A stretch of 64,000 bases of DNA from Defluviitaleaceae bacterium (lineage in GTDB: Bacteria; Bacillota; Clostridia; Lachnospirales; WQUN01). Of the stretch, positions 55,739-64,000 are shown piece by piece (positions within the stretch are counted from its first letter, which is position 1; every line of letters starts with the position of its first letter). The position numbers were made by a program, and so were the translations under genes. The stretch is taken from positions 29,905 to 93,904 of the forward strand of contig WQVY01000001.1 in assembly GCA_009785605.1 (NCBI GenBank). Reading direction: 5' to 3'. The notes under the pieces were generated by a model. The model did no database searches and was not told the origin of the DNA. It saw only the letters and a list, made by a program, of their open reading frames with translations.

Positions 55739-58700
55739 ATCCCAACTGTAACCAAGATTTACAAAAGGCCTTGGCGGACCCCGGTGTGTTTAGAATAAAC
55801 CGCCTAGATGCACATTCTTCTCACCGTTACTACCAAAATGCCGCCGAAGCCCAAGCACAAGGCGAGATGGGTTGGCGCAAATGTTTAAACGGCACATGGG
55901 CATTCCACTACGCAAAGAATCTCGACAGCCGGCCAATTGGTTTTGAAGCACTAAACTACGACACAAGCGGTTTTGGCACAATTACTGTGCCAGCGCACAT
56001 CCAACTCCAAGGCTACGACAAGCCGCAATATGTAAACTCTATGTACCCCTGGGATGGACATGAAGAAATCCTGCCGCCGCAAATACCTGTAAAGTTTAAC
56101 CCTGTGGCATCTTATGTACGGGAGTTTGAGCTGCCTGTATCCTGGGGCAACGAGCCAATAACCCTATGCTTTAACGGGGTAGAAACAGCCTTTAATGTAT
56201 GGCTCAACGGTGAATATATCGGGTATAGCGAAGATACTTTTACCCCCAGCCATTTTGACCTAACCCCTCATATCAACCGCGAAGGAGTAAATAAACTGGC
56301 TGTGCAAGTGTATAAATTTTCTAGTGCCAGTTGGCTAGAAGACCAGGACTTTTGGCGGTTTTCTGGCATTTTTAGGGATGTATATATTGCAACGATACCT
56401 GTCGCTCATGTACAGGACATGCGAGTAAAAACATTGCTTAGCAACAACTACGATAGCGCAAAAGTTGTTGTAGATTTTAAACTCACTGGCAAAAAAGCCA
56501 ATGACACAAAAATCCAAGCAACACTTATATCCCCATGCGGCACAGTGGTTGATACACTTTTATCAAGCTCCACATCCACTACAATAGACGTACAAGCTCC
56601 GCAACTATGGAGTGCAGAAAAACCAAACCTGTACACCCTTGAAGTATCGCTTATTGTTGATGGCGAGACAGTAGAAGTCATCCACCAGCCAGTAGGTATA
56701 CGCGAGTTTAAGATGCACAATAAACTTATGCTAATAAACGGTAAGCGCATTGTGTTTAGGGGCGTTAATAGGCACGAGTTTTCCGCAGCTAGGGGGCGCT
56801 CTGTTACAAGGGCAGACATGGAGTGGGACATCAAGTTTATGAAATCCCATAATATCAACGCCGTGCGTACCTCACACTATCCAAACGATACCTATTTGTA
56901 CGAACTATGCGACAAATATGGCTTATATGTGATAGACGAAGCCAACCTAGAAACCCACGGTACACTACAACTGTATGGCGACAAAACTCACCAAGTACCA
57001 GACAGCAAACCAGAGTGGGTACCCCCCCTGCTTGACCGGGCACAGTCCATGCTTGAAAGAGATAAAAACCATCCAAGTATAATCATCTGGTCCTGTGGCA
57101 ACGAAGCCGGAGGAGGAGAGTGTATTTTTAAGATGTCGGAACTGTTCCGCCAGTTGGACGACACTCGCCTCGTACACTACGAACAAGTTGTGCATGACCG
57201 TGCTTTTAGCGACACAACAGATATGGAAAGCCATATGTACTCACGTGTAGAGCGTATACGCAAATATCTAAGCGATGCCCCGCCCAAGCCATTTATATTG
57301 TGCGAGTACTCACATGCAATGGCCAACTCCTGCGGTGGGCTCAACAGGTATATAGAGCTTGAAGACGAATTTGAAATGTACCAAGGCGGCTTTATATGGG
57401 ATTTTATTGACCAAGCGCTTTGGACAAAAGACCGCTACGGCAACCCATATCTGGCATATGGCGGCGACTTCTATGACAGGCCCGCAGACTATAACTTCTG
57501 TACAAACGGTATCGTTACCGCGGATAGGCAACCTACAACTAAGTCACTTGCCGTAAAGGGCGCTTACCAGCCCTATATAATAGAAGTTGATGGTGATGCA
57601 AATGTAAAAATACGCTCAAAACATTTGTTTACCAACTTAAACGAATATGTCATCAGGTGGACACTAGAAAGCGATGAAAAGTTGGAACAAAGCGGCAAGC
57701 TAACTGTTGACCTCGCGCCATTAGCAAGCTGCGAGTTTAAACTGCCCATACAACTCCACAACAATGGCAAAGAGTATGTAGTTACCGTGTCTGTTTGCAC
57801 TGCCAGTAATACCAAGTATGCGAAGGCCGGGCATCAGGTAGCCTTTGGGCAATATGTACAAGACGCGCAAGCAGCTAGTGTACCTGCGGCAATGCCGTTC
57901 GAGATTGTATGTAGCCCAGCCAACATAGGCATTAACGGCAAGGGTTTCGAGGTCCTGTTTAGCAGGTACATGGGACGCATCATCTCACTAAAATATGGTA
58001 GCAAAGAATATATCCAAAGCCACTGGCAGTCTTTGCTTCCAAGCTTCTGGCGTGCACCGGTAGACAACGACAGGGGCTCTAGATCCCCTACCCTAATGGC
58101 CCAGTGGAAAATCGCCAGCCTATACCATACCTGCGAAAAGACCGACTTCGTAAAGCATGACAACGGCCTTGAGCTGACATACACGTACAAGCTGCCCACA
58201 ACCCCAGAGGCTATGGTTGATGTAAAATATTTTGTGCACAGTAACGGCAAGATAGACATAACCATGAGCTACAACGGCGTTAACGATTTGCCCAATATGT
58301 TTAGGTTTGGCATGGATGTTTCTATCCCGGCAGACTTTGATAACCTGACCTGGCGCGGCCTTGGCCCAGACGAAAGCTACCCAGACCGTGATTTTGGCCT
58401 ATCCTACGGCACATACAACAATAAAGTTGCAGACAACCTGCCGGCATATCTTAAGCCACAAGATTGCGGCAACCATGTAGGTGTGCGCTACGCAACATTA
58501 ACAGACGCAAACGGCGACGGGCTGCGTATTTCTATGAAAGATAGCCCCCTTAACTTTGCGGCGCTGCCATACACTTGCCACGAGTTGGAGCAAGCTTCCC
58601 ATATGTACGAGCTGCCCCCGGTTCACAAGACAGTACTTTCTATAAACTCGGCAGTAATGGGCATTGGCGGCGACAATAGTTGGGGTGCCAGGCCAGAGGC

Positions 58701-58761
58701 AATGTACGAGCTTGAGTCTCATAAAGACTATAGCCTGTGTTTTTCTATAGAGCCTGTATAA
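55735..58761 (+). CDS. lacZ: Beta-galactosidase, GH2 LacZ type
   Basis: 1,008 residues, full LacZ architecture: sugar-binding domain, Ig-like domain, TIM barrel, Ig-like domain and C-terminal beta-sandwich (small-chain domain). The acid/base is E457 (SCGNEAGGGE) and the nucleophile E524 (FILCEYSHAM), matching E. coli E461 and E537. ATG 55735 follows AAGGAGG. It has no signal peptide, so it cleaves imported beta-galactosides in the cytosol. It is divergent from the transport operon, which fits shared induction. Confidence 0.96.
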   Translation: MNPNCNQDLQKALADPGVFRINRLDAHSSHRYYQNAAEAQAQGEMGWRKCLNGTWAFHYAKNLDSRPIGFEALNYDTSGFGTITVPAHIQLQGYDKPQYVNSMYPWDGHEEILPPQIPVKFNPVASYVREFELPVSWGNEPITLCFNGVETAFNVWLNGEYIGYSEDTFTPSHFDLTPHINREGVNKLAVQVYKFSSASWLEDQDFWRFSGIFRDVYIATIPVAHVQDMRVKTLLSNNYDSAKVVVDFKLTGKKANDTKIQATLISPCGTVVDTLLSSSTSTTIDVQAPQLWSAEKPNLYTLEVSLIVDGETVEVIHQPVGIREFKMHNKLMLINGKRIVFRGVNRHEFSAARGRSVTRADMEWDIKFMKSHNINAVRTSHYPNDTYLYELCDKYGLYVIDEANLETHGTLQLYGDKTHQVPDSKPEWVPPLLDRAQSMLERDKNHPSIIIWSCGNEAGGGECIFKMSELFRQLDDTRLVHYEQVVHDRAFSDTTDMESHMYSRVERIRKYLSDAPPKPFILCEYSHAMANSCGGLNRYIELEDEFEMYQGGFIWDFIDQALWTKDRYGNPYLAYGGDFYDRPADYNFCTNGIVTADRQPTTKSLAVKGAYQPYIIEVDGDANVKIRSKHLFTNLNEYVIRWTLESDEKLEQSGKLTVDLAPLASCEFKLPIQLHNNGKEYVVTVSVCTASNTKYAKAGHQVAFGQYVQDAQAASVPAAMPFEIVCSPANIGINGKGFEVLFSRYMGRIISLKYGSKEYIQSHWQSLLPSFWRAPVDNDRGSRSPTLMAQWKIASLYHTCEKTDFVKHDNGLELTYTYKLPTTPEAMVDVKYFVHSNGKIDITMSYNGVNDLPNMFRFGMDVSIPADFDNLTWRGLGPDESYPDRDFGLSYGTYNNKVADNLPAYLKPQDCGNHVGVRYATLTDANGDGLRISMKDSPLNFAALPYTCHELEQASHMYELPPVHKTVLSINSAVMGIGGDNSWGARPEAMYELESHKDYSLCFSIEPV

Positions 58762-58776
58762 ACAACTAATATGTAT

Positions 58777-58829
58777 AAAGGACGCTTGGTATCATGGTTG
58801 TACAACCATATGATATCAAGCGTCCTTTT
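58777..58829. terminator. Bidirectional terminator between beta-galactosidase and DUF4240
   Basis: A long stem: AAAGGACGCTTG / CAAGCGTCCTTT continuing with nearly complete pairing to GGTTGTACAACC in the loop. U-runs follow on both sides. It separates convergent genes. Confidence 0.88.
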
Positions 58830-58840
58830 GTTTGTGATAA

Positions 58841-59377
58841 CTAGAATTTGTCGTTATTCCACCATTTGTCGAATGTTTTGGGACATATTTTTTTTATCGT
58901 ATCTTCGTCATCTTCATCCCATTCAAAATCTATCTTGGGCAATGGCATTTCATCGTAAATGACTTTGCCTTCGGCTTCATATTCATAAAAATCTATGTCA
59001 AATTTATTTTGCAGTACTTCTATTGGTATATACGATACTTCTTCCCACTCTGGGTACTCGCTGTCTGTAAACACATCACATAGGCTGTCTGCGTCTTGCA
59101 GTGCGTTTGTAAATATTTCCTTGCCCCTGGTTATAAGCCAGAACCGGAAATAATCAAAACCGTCATCGCTGCAACCGCCCATGACTGTGTAGGCTACTGC
59201 CCATAAGTCCTGCTTGTATGACAGCTTGTGATAATAATCCCACCAGTGGATGTATCCCAATATCTCGTCTATAGAAAGCTTGCCAAGTTCTTCTTCAAGG
59301 TTTTGGCACATGTCTGAGTTTTGGATTATAGTCCAAAATTGTTCCTGCGTTAGTAGTGATGATGCCAGCTTGTTCAT
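58841..59377 (-). CDS. DUF4240 domain protein
   Basis: 178 residues, acidic. The family text WAVAYTVMGGCSDDGFDYFR and FWLITRGKEIFTNALQDADS is clear. Function unknown; such proteins appear near toxin/immunity genes and as lone genes. ATG 59377 follows AAAGGAG. The second palindromic element lies directly upstream. Confidence 0.88.
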   Translation of the reverse strand: MNKLASSLLTQEQFWTIIQNSDMCQNLEEELGKLSIDEILGYIHWWDYYHKLSYKQDLWAVAYTVMGGCSDDGFDYFRFWLITRGKEIFTNALQDADSLCDVFTDSEYPEWEEVSYIPIEVLQNKFDIDFYEYEAEGKVIYDEMPLPKIDFEWDEDDEDTIKKICPKTFDKWWNNDKF

Positions 59378-59393
59378 TGAGTCATCTCCTTTA

Positions 59394-59496
59394 TATAGCG
59401 AATTAATTCGAAATCAGCCCAGCCTGTCGCCGAAAAAGCGTTGAAGCGTCCGCTATTTCGGCTCGGGCTAGACTGTTTCTCATTGAATTCGCTACA
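59394..59496. repeat. Dispersed palindromic element, copy 2
   Basis: 103 bp, arms TATAGCGAATTA / GAATTCGCTACA. The core (59422-59465) matches copy 1 at 41 of 44 aligned positions; the G added in the left arm is answered by a C in the right arm. The right end overlaps the trpB stop codon (59492-59494), and the left end lies 17 bp from the DUF4240 start, so it fills the whole gap. Confidence 0.85.
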
Positions 59497-60667
59497 ACTG
59501 CCCGCGATAACGCGCCATTGACTCTACATCTTTGTCCCCACGACCGGAGACGGTTACTACTATTATCTTGTCCTTGGGTAGGCTTGGTGCATATTTTATT
59601 ACATAGGCAATGGCGTGCGCGCTTTCTATTGCTGGGATAATGCCCTCTGTACGGGCTAGGTATTCGAATGCCGCTACGGCTTCGTCGTCTGTTATGGCTA
59701 CAAAGCGTGCGCGGCCGGTATCGTGAAGGTGGGCATGCTCTGGGCCTACACCTGGGTAATCCAGCCCTGCAGAAATAGAATACACCGGGGCAAGCCCGCC
59801 AGCGTCGTCTTGCACGAAGTATGTCTCCATACCATGGAAAATACCTACGCGGCCGTTGGAGATAGCTGCGGCATGTTCGGTAGTGTTTAGGCCTTTACCA
59901 GCGGCTTCGCAGCCAACAAGCTCTACGCTTTGTTCGCCAATAAAATCATAAAACGTGCCTATTGCGTTGCTACCACCCCCTACACAAGCTATAACACTGT
60001 CGGGTAGGCGGCCTTCTGCTGCCAACATTTGCGCCCTTATTTCGCGCCCAATAATGGCCTGGAAGTCACGCACCATAGACGGGAACGGATGTGGCCCAAC
60101 GGCAGAGCCCAACAAATAATAAGTATCCGCGTCGCTTGCACACCAGGCTGCTATTGCTGCGTCCACAGCATCGCTTAGGGTTGCTGTGCCGGCGGTTACA
60201 CTGTGTACCTTGGCACCGTGAAGTTTCATACGGTAGACATTAAGCGCTTGACGCTCTATATCTTCTTGCCCCATATATACCTCGCATTCCATGCCAAGCA
60301 GCGTGGCTGCGGTTGCGGTGGCAACACCGTGCTGGCCCGCACCTGTTTCCGCTATCAGGCGTTTTATGCCCATTTTTTTGGCAAGCAGGGCCTGGCCCAG
60401 TACGTTATTAATTTTGTGGCTGCCGGTATGATTCAAATCTTCACGCTTTAGATAAATTTTGGCCCCGCCTAAATCTGCGGTCATATTGCGTGCGTGATAT
60501 AGCACAGATGGCCTACCGGCGTACTGGGAATATAGCTCTCCCAGTTCTTTAATAAAATCAGCGTCATTGATATATTTCTCATAGGCCGCTTCCAGTTTGG
60601 CAACAGGTGCCTTTAGTGCTTCTGGGATATGTTGCCCGCCAAATTTTCCAAATTTACCTTTTGTCAT
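59492..60667 (-). CDS. trpB: Tryptophan synthase beta chain
   Basis: 391 residues, TrpB1 type. PLP lysine K85 in [27 protein letters not shown] and the phosphate loop [10 protein letters not shown] are intact. It joins indole and serine to give tryptophan. ATG 60667 follows GGAG, rather than ATG 60679 inside the preceding gene. No trpA or other trp genes are adjacent, so it either uses a distant trpA or scavenges indole. Confidence 0.95.
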   Translation of the reverse strand: MTKGKFGKFGGQHIPEALKAPVAKLEAAYEKYINDADFIKELGELYSQYAGRPSVLYHARNMTADLGGAKIYLKREDLNHTGSHKINNVLGQALLAKKMGIKRLIAETGAGQHGVATATAATLLGMECEVYMGQEDIERQALNVYRMKLHGAKVHSVTAGTATLSDAVDAAIAAWCASDADTYYLLGSAVGPHPFPSMVRDFQAIIGREIRAQMLAAEGRLPDSVIACVGGGSNAIGTFYDFIGEQSVELVGCEAAGKGLNTTEHAAAISNGRVGIFHGMETYFVQDDAGGLAPVYSISAGLDYPGVGPEHAHLHDTGRARFVAITDDEAVAAFEYLARTEGIIPAIESAHAIAYVIKYAPSLPKDKIIVVTVSGRGDKDVESMARYRGQL

Positions 60668-60669
60668 TG

Positions 60670-61122
60670 TTAGCTCCATTCTTGTGTTTTGCAGATGGTC
60701 ATAAACTCGTCAATTGTAAATTGGGCATCTTCGTTATCTACCCAAAGCGAGACGCGTTTTGTTGTTATTTTGATAATGCAATAATTAGGGTCTGCTTCGC
60801 CTAAGGAAAAATGCTCTGCCAGTCCTACATTTTGCCAATACTTGCTTTTTGTATCTTGGTCTGTGAGGATTTCGGCTGTACCTACAAGGGTTATGTTGTT
60901 GCCGCCTGTGTGGAAGCAGATACTTACCCGGTCATTAAGTCGCAAGCGCTTTACTTTATTGGATCCAAGGCCGGTGGCAAAAAATATTTCAAAAATGTCA
61001 TTGGTACTTACCGGCATAACCGTAGAAACAGACGGGAACCAGTTCTCGTCTATTACGCCCAGATACGCGCTTTTGCATGTTTTAATAAGCTGGTTGGAGC
61101 GTTCGAAAATGTTCTCGTTCAT
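60670..61122 (-). CDS. PNPOx-like flavin-binding split-barrel protein
   Basis: 150 residues; [20 protein letters not shown] and [20 protein letters not shown] are the split-barrel strands typical of the pyridoxamine 5'-phosphate oxidase superfamily. Members bind FMN, F420 or haem; this one is likely a general flavin reductase-like protein. ATG 61122 after GGAGA is preferred. It ends 3 bp before the trpB ATG, so the two are coupled. Confidence 0.85.
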   Translation of the reverse strand: MNENIFERSNQLIKTCKSAYLGVIDENWFPSVSTVMPVSTNDIFEIFFATGLGSNKVKRLRLNDRVSICFHTGGNNITLVGTAEILTDQDTKSKYWQNVGLAEHFSLGEADPNYCIIKITTKRVSLWVDNEDAQFTIDEFMTICKTQEWS

Positions 61123-61246
61123 TACTATCTCCATTCTAGGGCTTGTGCACAACGTTAGCAGCGGAAATTAGCTTGGCCAACTTTTACACAATGCCTCATT
61201 TTTTGAAGCAGTCTAACATATCAAACATGGCAATAGTCAGCCCTGT

Positions 61247-62200
61247 TTAAGCGCTGCCGAAGCACTCCCCTACTCCAATACTCCGCCCGCGAAGATAATC
61301 CGTCGCTTGCATTCTTTTGCCACCGGTGGCTTGCAGCTCTCGTACCCATACACTACCATCTCCTGTGCTTACCAGTAGACCCTTGGCAGCATCTGCAACC
61401 AAAATTGTACCAGCAGGGGCATCTTTGGTGTCGCTTGCCGCGTCTACCTGCCATATCTTTATTGTGGTGCCATTGTACAACGTATATGGCCCGGGCCATG
61501 GGTCAAAGGCCCTGGTTATATTTATGATTTTGTTTGTAGGCCATGCCCAATCTATCATACCATCGGTTTTTTTAATCATAGGCGCATATGAAGACAAGGT
61601 ATCATCTTGCGGTGTGTATATAGCCGTCCCGGCTTCTATCATGGCAAGCGCGTCTATGATACATTCCCCTCCTAACGCAGCCATACGGTCGTGTAGGCTG
61701 GGGGTGCGCTCGTGTGGGGATATGTCAAGTTGCCGCTGTAGTATCATATCTCCTGTGTCTATACCTGTATCCATTTGCATAATTGTGATACCGGTTGTGG
61801 CTTCGCCTTCCTTTATAGCCATGTGTATAGGTGCCGCACCGCGGTATTTTGGTAAAAGAGATGCATGAATGTTTATACATCCATGCCGCGGTATATCAAG
61901 CACGGCCTTGGGCAATATCAGCCCATATGCCGCAACCACAAAAACATCTACGTCCATTTTTATCAGGTATTCGCGGATTTCTTTTGCATATGTGCTACGC
62001 TTTATGCTTAGTGTTTCTGGCTGCAGCACTTCTACCCCGGCTTGCACAGCCAGTGCTTTTACCGGGGATATTTGCATTTTATGCCCGCGCCCTGCGGGCC
62101 TGTCTGGCTGGGTTAGGACGGCTAATACATTGTGACGAGCCAGCAACTGCTGTAGCGGCGGCACCGCAAACTCTGGGGTACCCATAAATACTATTTTCAT
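61247..62200 (-). CDS. fmt: Methionyl-tRNA formyltransferase
   Basis: 317 residues. MKIVFMGTPEFAVPPLQQLL, INIHASLLPKYRGAAPI and MQMDTGIDTGDM are family signatures; the C-terminal OB-like domain is present. It formylates initiator Met-tRNA. Its ATG overlaps the aminotransferase stop (ATGA). The usual neighbour def (deformylase) is absent. Confidence 0.95.
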   Translation of the reverse strand: MKIVFMGTPEFAVPPLQQLLARHNVLAVLTQPDRPAGRGHKMQISPVKALAVQAGVEVLQPETLSIKRSTYAKEIREYLIKMDVDVFVVAAYGLILPKAVLDIPRHGCINIHASLLPKYRGAAPIHMAIKEGEATTGITIMQMDTGIDTGDMILQRQLDISPHERTPSLHDRMAALGGECIIDALAMIEAGTAIYTPQDDTLSSYAPMIKKTDGMIDWAWPTNKIINITRAFDPWPGPYTLYNGTTIKIWQVDAASDTKDAPAGTILVADAAKGLLVSTGDGSVWVRELQATGGKRMQATDYLRGRSIGVGECFGSA

Positions 62201-63378
62201 ACTTGCCTACTTTCACTACACGCACTAACAACCCGCTGCATAGCCACTTCTAGTGTGCTCCTGGGGCATGCAAGGTTTACGCGGAAAAACCCTGCGCCCG
62301 CCGCGCCAAAAGCTGTCCCACTAGAAAGCCATACATTGGCACGGTTTAATCTATCTTCGAGCTCATCATGAGACAGGCCAAGGGCGTTAAAATCCAGCCA
62401 CTGCAGGTATGTCCCCTCTAGTGCTATAGGTTTGATTTTTGGCAAATTTACAGCCACTGTATCGCACACATATGCGGCATTATTGGCCAAGTATTGCATC
62501 AACTCTGTCAGCCACTGCCGCCCATGTATATATGCGGCTTTGCATGCCTCCATACCCATGACATTGAGCTGGGCATAGCCCGATGCCCATATTTCATGCT
62601 TAAAACGTGCCCGTAAGCCCTTGTTGGAAATGAATATGTTTGCATTTTGCAAGCCAGCCAAGTTAAACGTCTTAGAAGGGGCAGTACAAATAACAGAAAA
62701 ATCTGCAAATGTGTCACATATCGTAGAAAACACCAAATGTTTGTGCCCATCAAAAACAAGGTCACAGTGTATCTCGTCCGAGACTACGATGCAGTTGTGC
62801 TTTTGGCATATGCGCCCCATGCACAATAACTCATCACGCGTCCACACCCGCCCTACTGGGTTGTGGGGGTTGCAAAGTATAAACATCTTGGCGTTGTTAT
62901 CTACGATTTTACGCTCAAAATCTTCTAAGTCTAGGGTATAACGGCCTTGGCTGTATACCAGTGGGTTGTCTACTGTTATGCGGCCGTTGGCTACTATGGT
63001 ATTTTCTATGGGGTAATACAAGGGTTTTTGTATAACAATTGCGTCCCCTGGTGCTGTCAGTCCCTTAATTGCCATGCCCAAGGCAAATACAACACCTGGT
63101 ACTTTAACCATCCAGTCGCTTTTTACGTGGTAATCATGTATGCTTGCAAACCAGCTTGCTACTGCATTAAAATAGTCATCTTTTGACTCTGCATAGCCAT
63201 AAATCCCATGGTCAGCAACCTTTTGGATTGCAGCCATAACCTCTGGCGGGATACGAAAATCCATGTCTGCTACCCACAGCGGAAGTGCGTCTTTGGGCTT
63301 GTTAAACATTTCAGGAAAGTCGTATTTATATGAGTTGGTATTGTGCCTGTTTATTACTTCGTCAAAATTATATTTCAT
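62197..63378 (-). CDS. patB: MalY/PatB family aminotransferase (cystathionine beta-lyase-like)
   Basis: 393 residues, PLP fold-type I. The PLP lysine lies in CTAPSKTFNLAGLQ; LPLWVADMDFRIPPEV and NPHNPVGRVW are signature strings. Homologues cleave cystathionine or act as aminotransferases; MalY also regulates maltose genes in enterics. ATG 63378 follows GGGGGCTC. Coupled to fmt. Confidence 0.9.
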   Translation of the reverse strand: MKYNFDEVINRHNTNSYKYDFPEMFNKPKDALPLWVADMDFRIPPEVMAAIQKVADHGIYGYAESKDDYFNAVASWFASIHDYHVKSDWMVKVPGVVFALGMAIKGLTAPGDAIVIQKPLYYPIENTIVANGRITVDNPLVYSQGRYTLDLEDFERKIVDNNAKMFILCNPHNPVGRVWTRDELLCMGRICQKHNCIVVSDEIHCDLVFDGHKHLVFSTICDTFADFSVICTAPSKTFNLAGLQNANIFISNKGLRARFKHEIWASGYAQLNVMGMEACKAAYIHGRQWLTELMQYLANNAAYVCDTVAVNLPKIKPIALEGTYLQWLDFNALGLSHDELEDRLNRANVWLSSGTAFGAAGAGFFRVNLACPRSTLEVAMQRVVSACSESRQV

Positions 63379-63436
63379 ATGAGCCCCCATGATATACCAG
63401 TTGTTATGATGCGAAGATACTTGAGAAACAAGTCAC

Positions 63437-63631
63437 TTAAAAATGTTTTCCCAGTCCTGCTTTCTTTAGCACTTCATTTGCTGAATGACGACTTTTAATT
63501 TCACCGTCCACAGCGGCAGTTCTTTTTGTAACTTCGTTATGCCATATAACATGGTCCCCCTTGCCTTTCCGAGCAATATGGAATCCGTTGTCCGATAAAA
63601 TTTTCCGCACTTTTTTTGTGTAGTCAGCCAT
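63437..63631 (-). CDS. hicA: HicA-type mRNA interferase toxin
   Basis: 64 residues: a dsRBD-like fold with the catalytic His in KGKGDHVIWHNE, and KSRHSANEVLKKAGLGKHF at the end. It cleaves mRNA when free of its antitoxin. The ATG overlaps the hicB stop. Length is normal for HicA. Confidence 0.92.
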   Translation of the reverse strand: MADYTKKVRKILSDNGFHIARKGKGDHVIWHNEVTKRTAAVDGEIKSRHSANEVLKKAGLGKHF

Positions 63632-63855
63632 TATACTGCCGCTTCTAACTGCGTTATACGTTCAGCTTTAAAGTGTAAATTAATAGGGCCAGTATAATTG
63701 CAAGTAAATTCGAGCATGTCAGGCATAGCAATTTTTACACGCTCCATTAATGCTTCTAATGAGTTTGATTCTAAGACTAACCCATAGCTATCGTCAGAAG
63801 CCGCTGTCCATCTTTGTGATTCATTATCAAATGTGCAGATAATTATACAGTTCAT
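63631..63855 (-). CDS. hicB: HicB-like antitoxin (short, DUF1902 type)
   Basis: 74 residues with the partial RNase-H-like HicB core: ASDDSYGLVLESNSLEALME and RVKIAMPDMLEF. It lacks the C-terminal DNA-binding domain of full-length HicB (about 130 residues), so it may not autorepress alone. Here the antitoxin precedes the toxin. ATG 63855 follows AGGAG. Confidence 0.85.
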   Translation of the reverse strand: MNCIIICTFDNESQRWTAASDDSYGLVLESNSLEALMERVKIAMPDMLEFTCNYTGPINLHFKAERITQLEAAV

Positions 63856-63910
63856 TATATTAACTCCTATATAAATATTTTAGAAGCTGTATTCAACTCC
63901 GACAATGGTG

Positions 63911-63994
63911 ACTTTTCGTGACAGATTTTTGCCAATTGAGGCGGCTCTGACGCGGCTTGCCATTAAGGCAAGCAAGGAGGGGCCAACGAAAAGT
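63911..63994. repeat. Palindrome-bounded 84-bp segment upstream of hicBA
   Basis: Perfect 9-bp ends ACTTTTCGT (63911-63919) / ACGAAAAGT (63986-63994), with an inner hairpin GCTTGCC / GGCAAGC (63955-63973). No reading frame is seen in it. The structure may continue past the window edge. Confidence 0.55.
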
Positions 63995-64000
63995 GGTGAA

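Noticed and set aside
61123..61246. A gene or RNA between fmt and the flavin-binding gene
   Set aside because: 124 bp with no ribosome site, stable hairpin or convincing promoter; nothing recognised.
63868..63896. A promoter TTGAAT-N17-TATATA directly before hicB
   Set aside because: The -10 lies so close to the ATG that the transcript would lose the AGGAG ribosome site.

Overview
The window looks like chromosomal DNA from an anaerobic Firmicute of class Clostridia, probably a gut or rumen lineage near Lachnospirales. This is inferred from gene content: a large 2-hydroxyacyl-CoA dehydratase/activase protein, a lactate dehydrogenase of the Etf-coupled type, a GGGtGRT/NifU-like pair, a LonB-like protease, VanW, a corrinoid protein, and many sugar ABC transporters and glycosidases. 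Shine-Dalgarno sites are strong (GGAGG) and base composition is moderate. I saw no rRNA, tRNA, CRISPR array, transposase or integrase.

Layout. 1-2187: 3' part of a GH2 glycosidase, convergent with a Gfo/Idh/MocA oxidoreductase. 3414-5644: M15 carboxypeptidase and a methionine gamma-lyase-like PLP enzyme. 5681-5781: first copy of a dispersed palindromic element. 5900-6607: secreted stalk-domain protein with an acidic heptad tail. 6752-13967 (minus): lactate dehydrogenase/EtfA/EtfB, a Dabb protein and a ferric/phosphonate-type ABC transporter. 14048-15964 (minus): NifU-like scaffold, GGGtGRT protein and an unlisted 49-residue protein. 16130-17587 (minus): rpsF-ssb-rpsR-secG. 17770-22891 (plus): murA, a YjiH-like membrane protein, an ECF sigma/anti-sigma pair, and a small membrane protein with an XRE regulator whose promoter carries a perfect palindrome. 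22878-30848 (minus): asnB, a membrane protein, tsaE, NUDIX, tsaB, rimI, a Lon-like protease and vanW.

31113-35063 (plus): a SWIM/SNF2 helicase and an orphan corrinoid protein. 35143-36416 (minus): a two-gene holin/amidase cassette without other phage genes. 36633-40928 (plus): the 1,431-residue activase/dehydratase.

41026-58761 is a carbohydrate-use locus. On the minus strand, in transcription order, it has a giant secreted solute-binding protein with beta-sandwich modules, two permeases, an NHL-repeat protein, a Yip1-like protein, a DUF5696-like protein, two more permeases, a lipoprotein solute-binding protein and a GH43 enzyme. A LacZ-type GH2 beta-galactosidase diverges from it. Neither permease pair has its own ATPase. 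The remainder (58841-64000, minus) holds DUF4240, trpB, a PNPOx-like flavoprotein, fmt, a MalY/PatB aminotransferase and hicBA, with a second copy of the dispersed palindromic element between DUF4240 and trpB.

The best leads for something undescribed are the dispersed palindromic elements, whose arms differ in sequence but keep their pairing; the NHL/Yip1/DUF5696 double-transporter locus; the GGGtGRT/NifU-like/small-protein operon; and the stand-alone holin-amidase cassette. Start codons were re-chosen by Shine-Dalgarno position and family N-termini wherever the longest reading frame looked too long. All family assignments are by eye.
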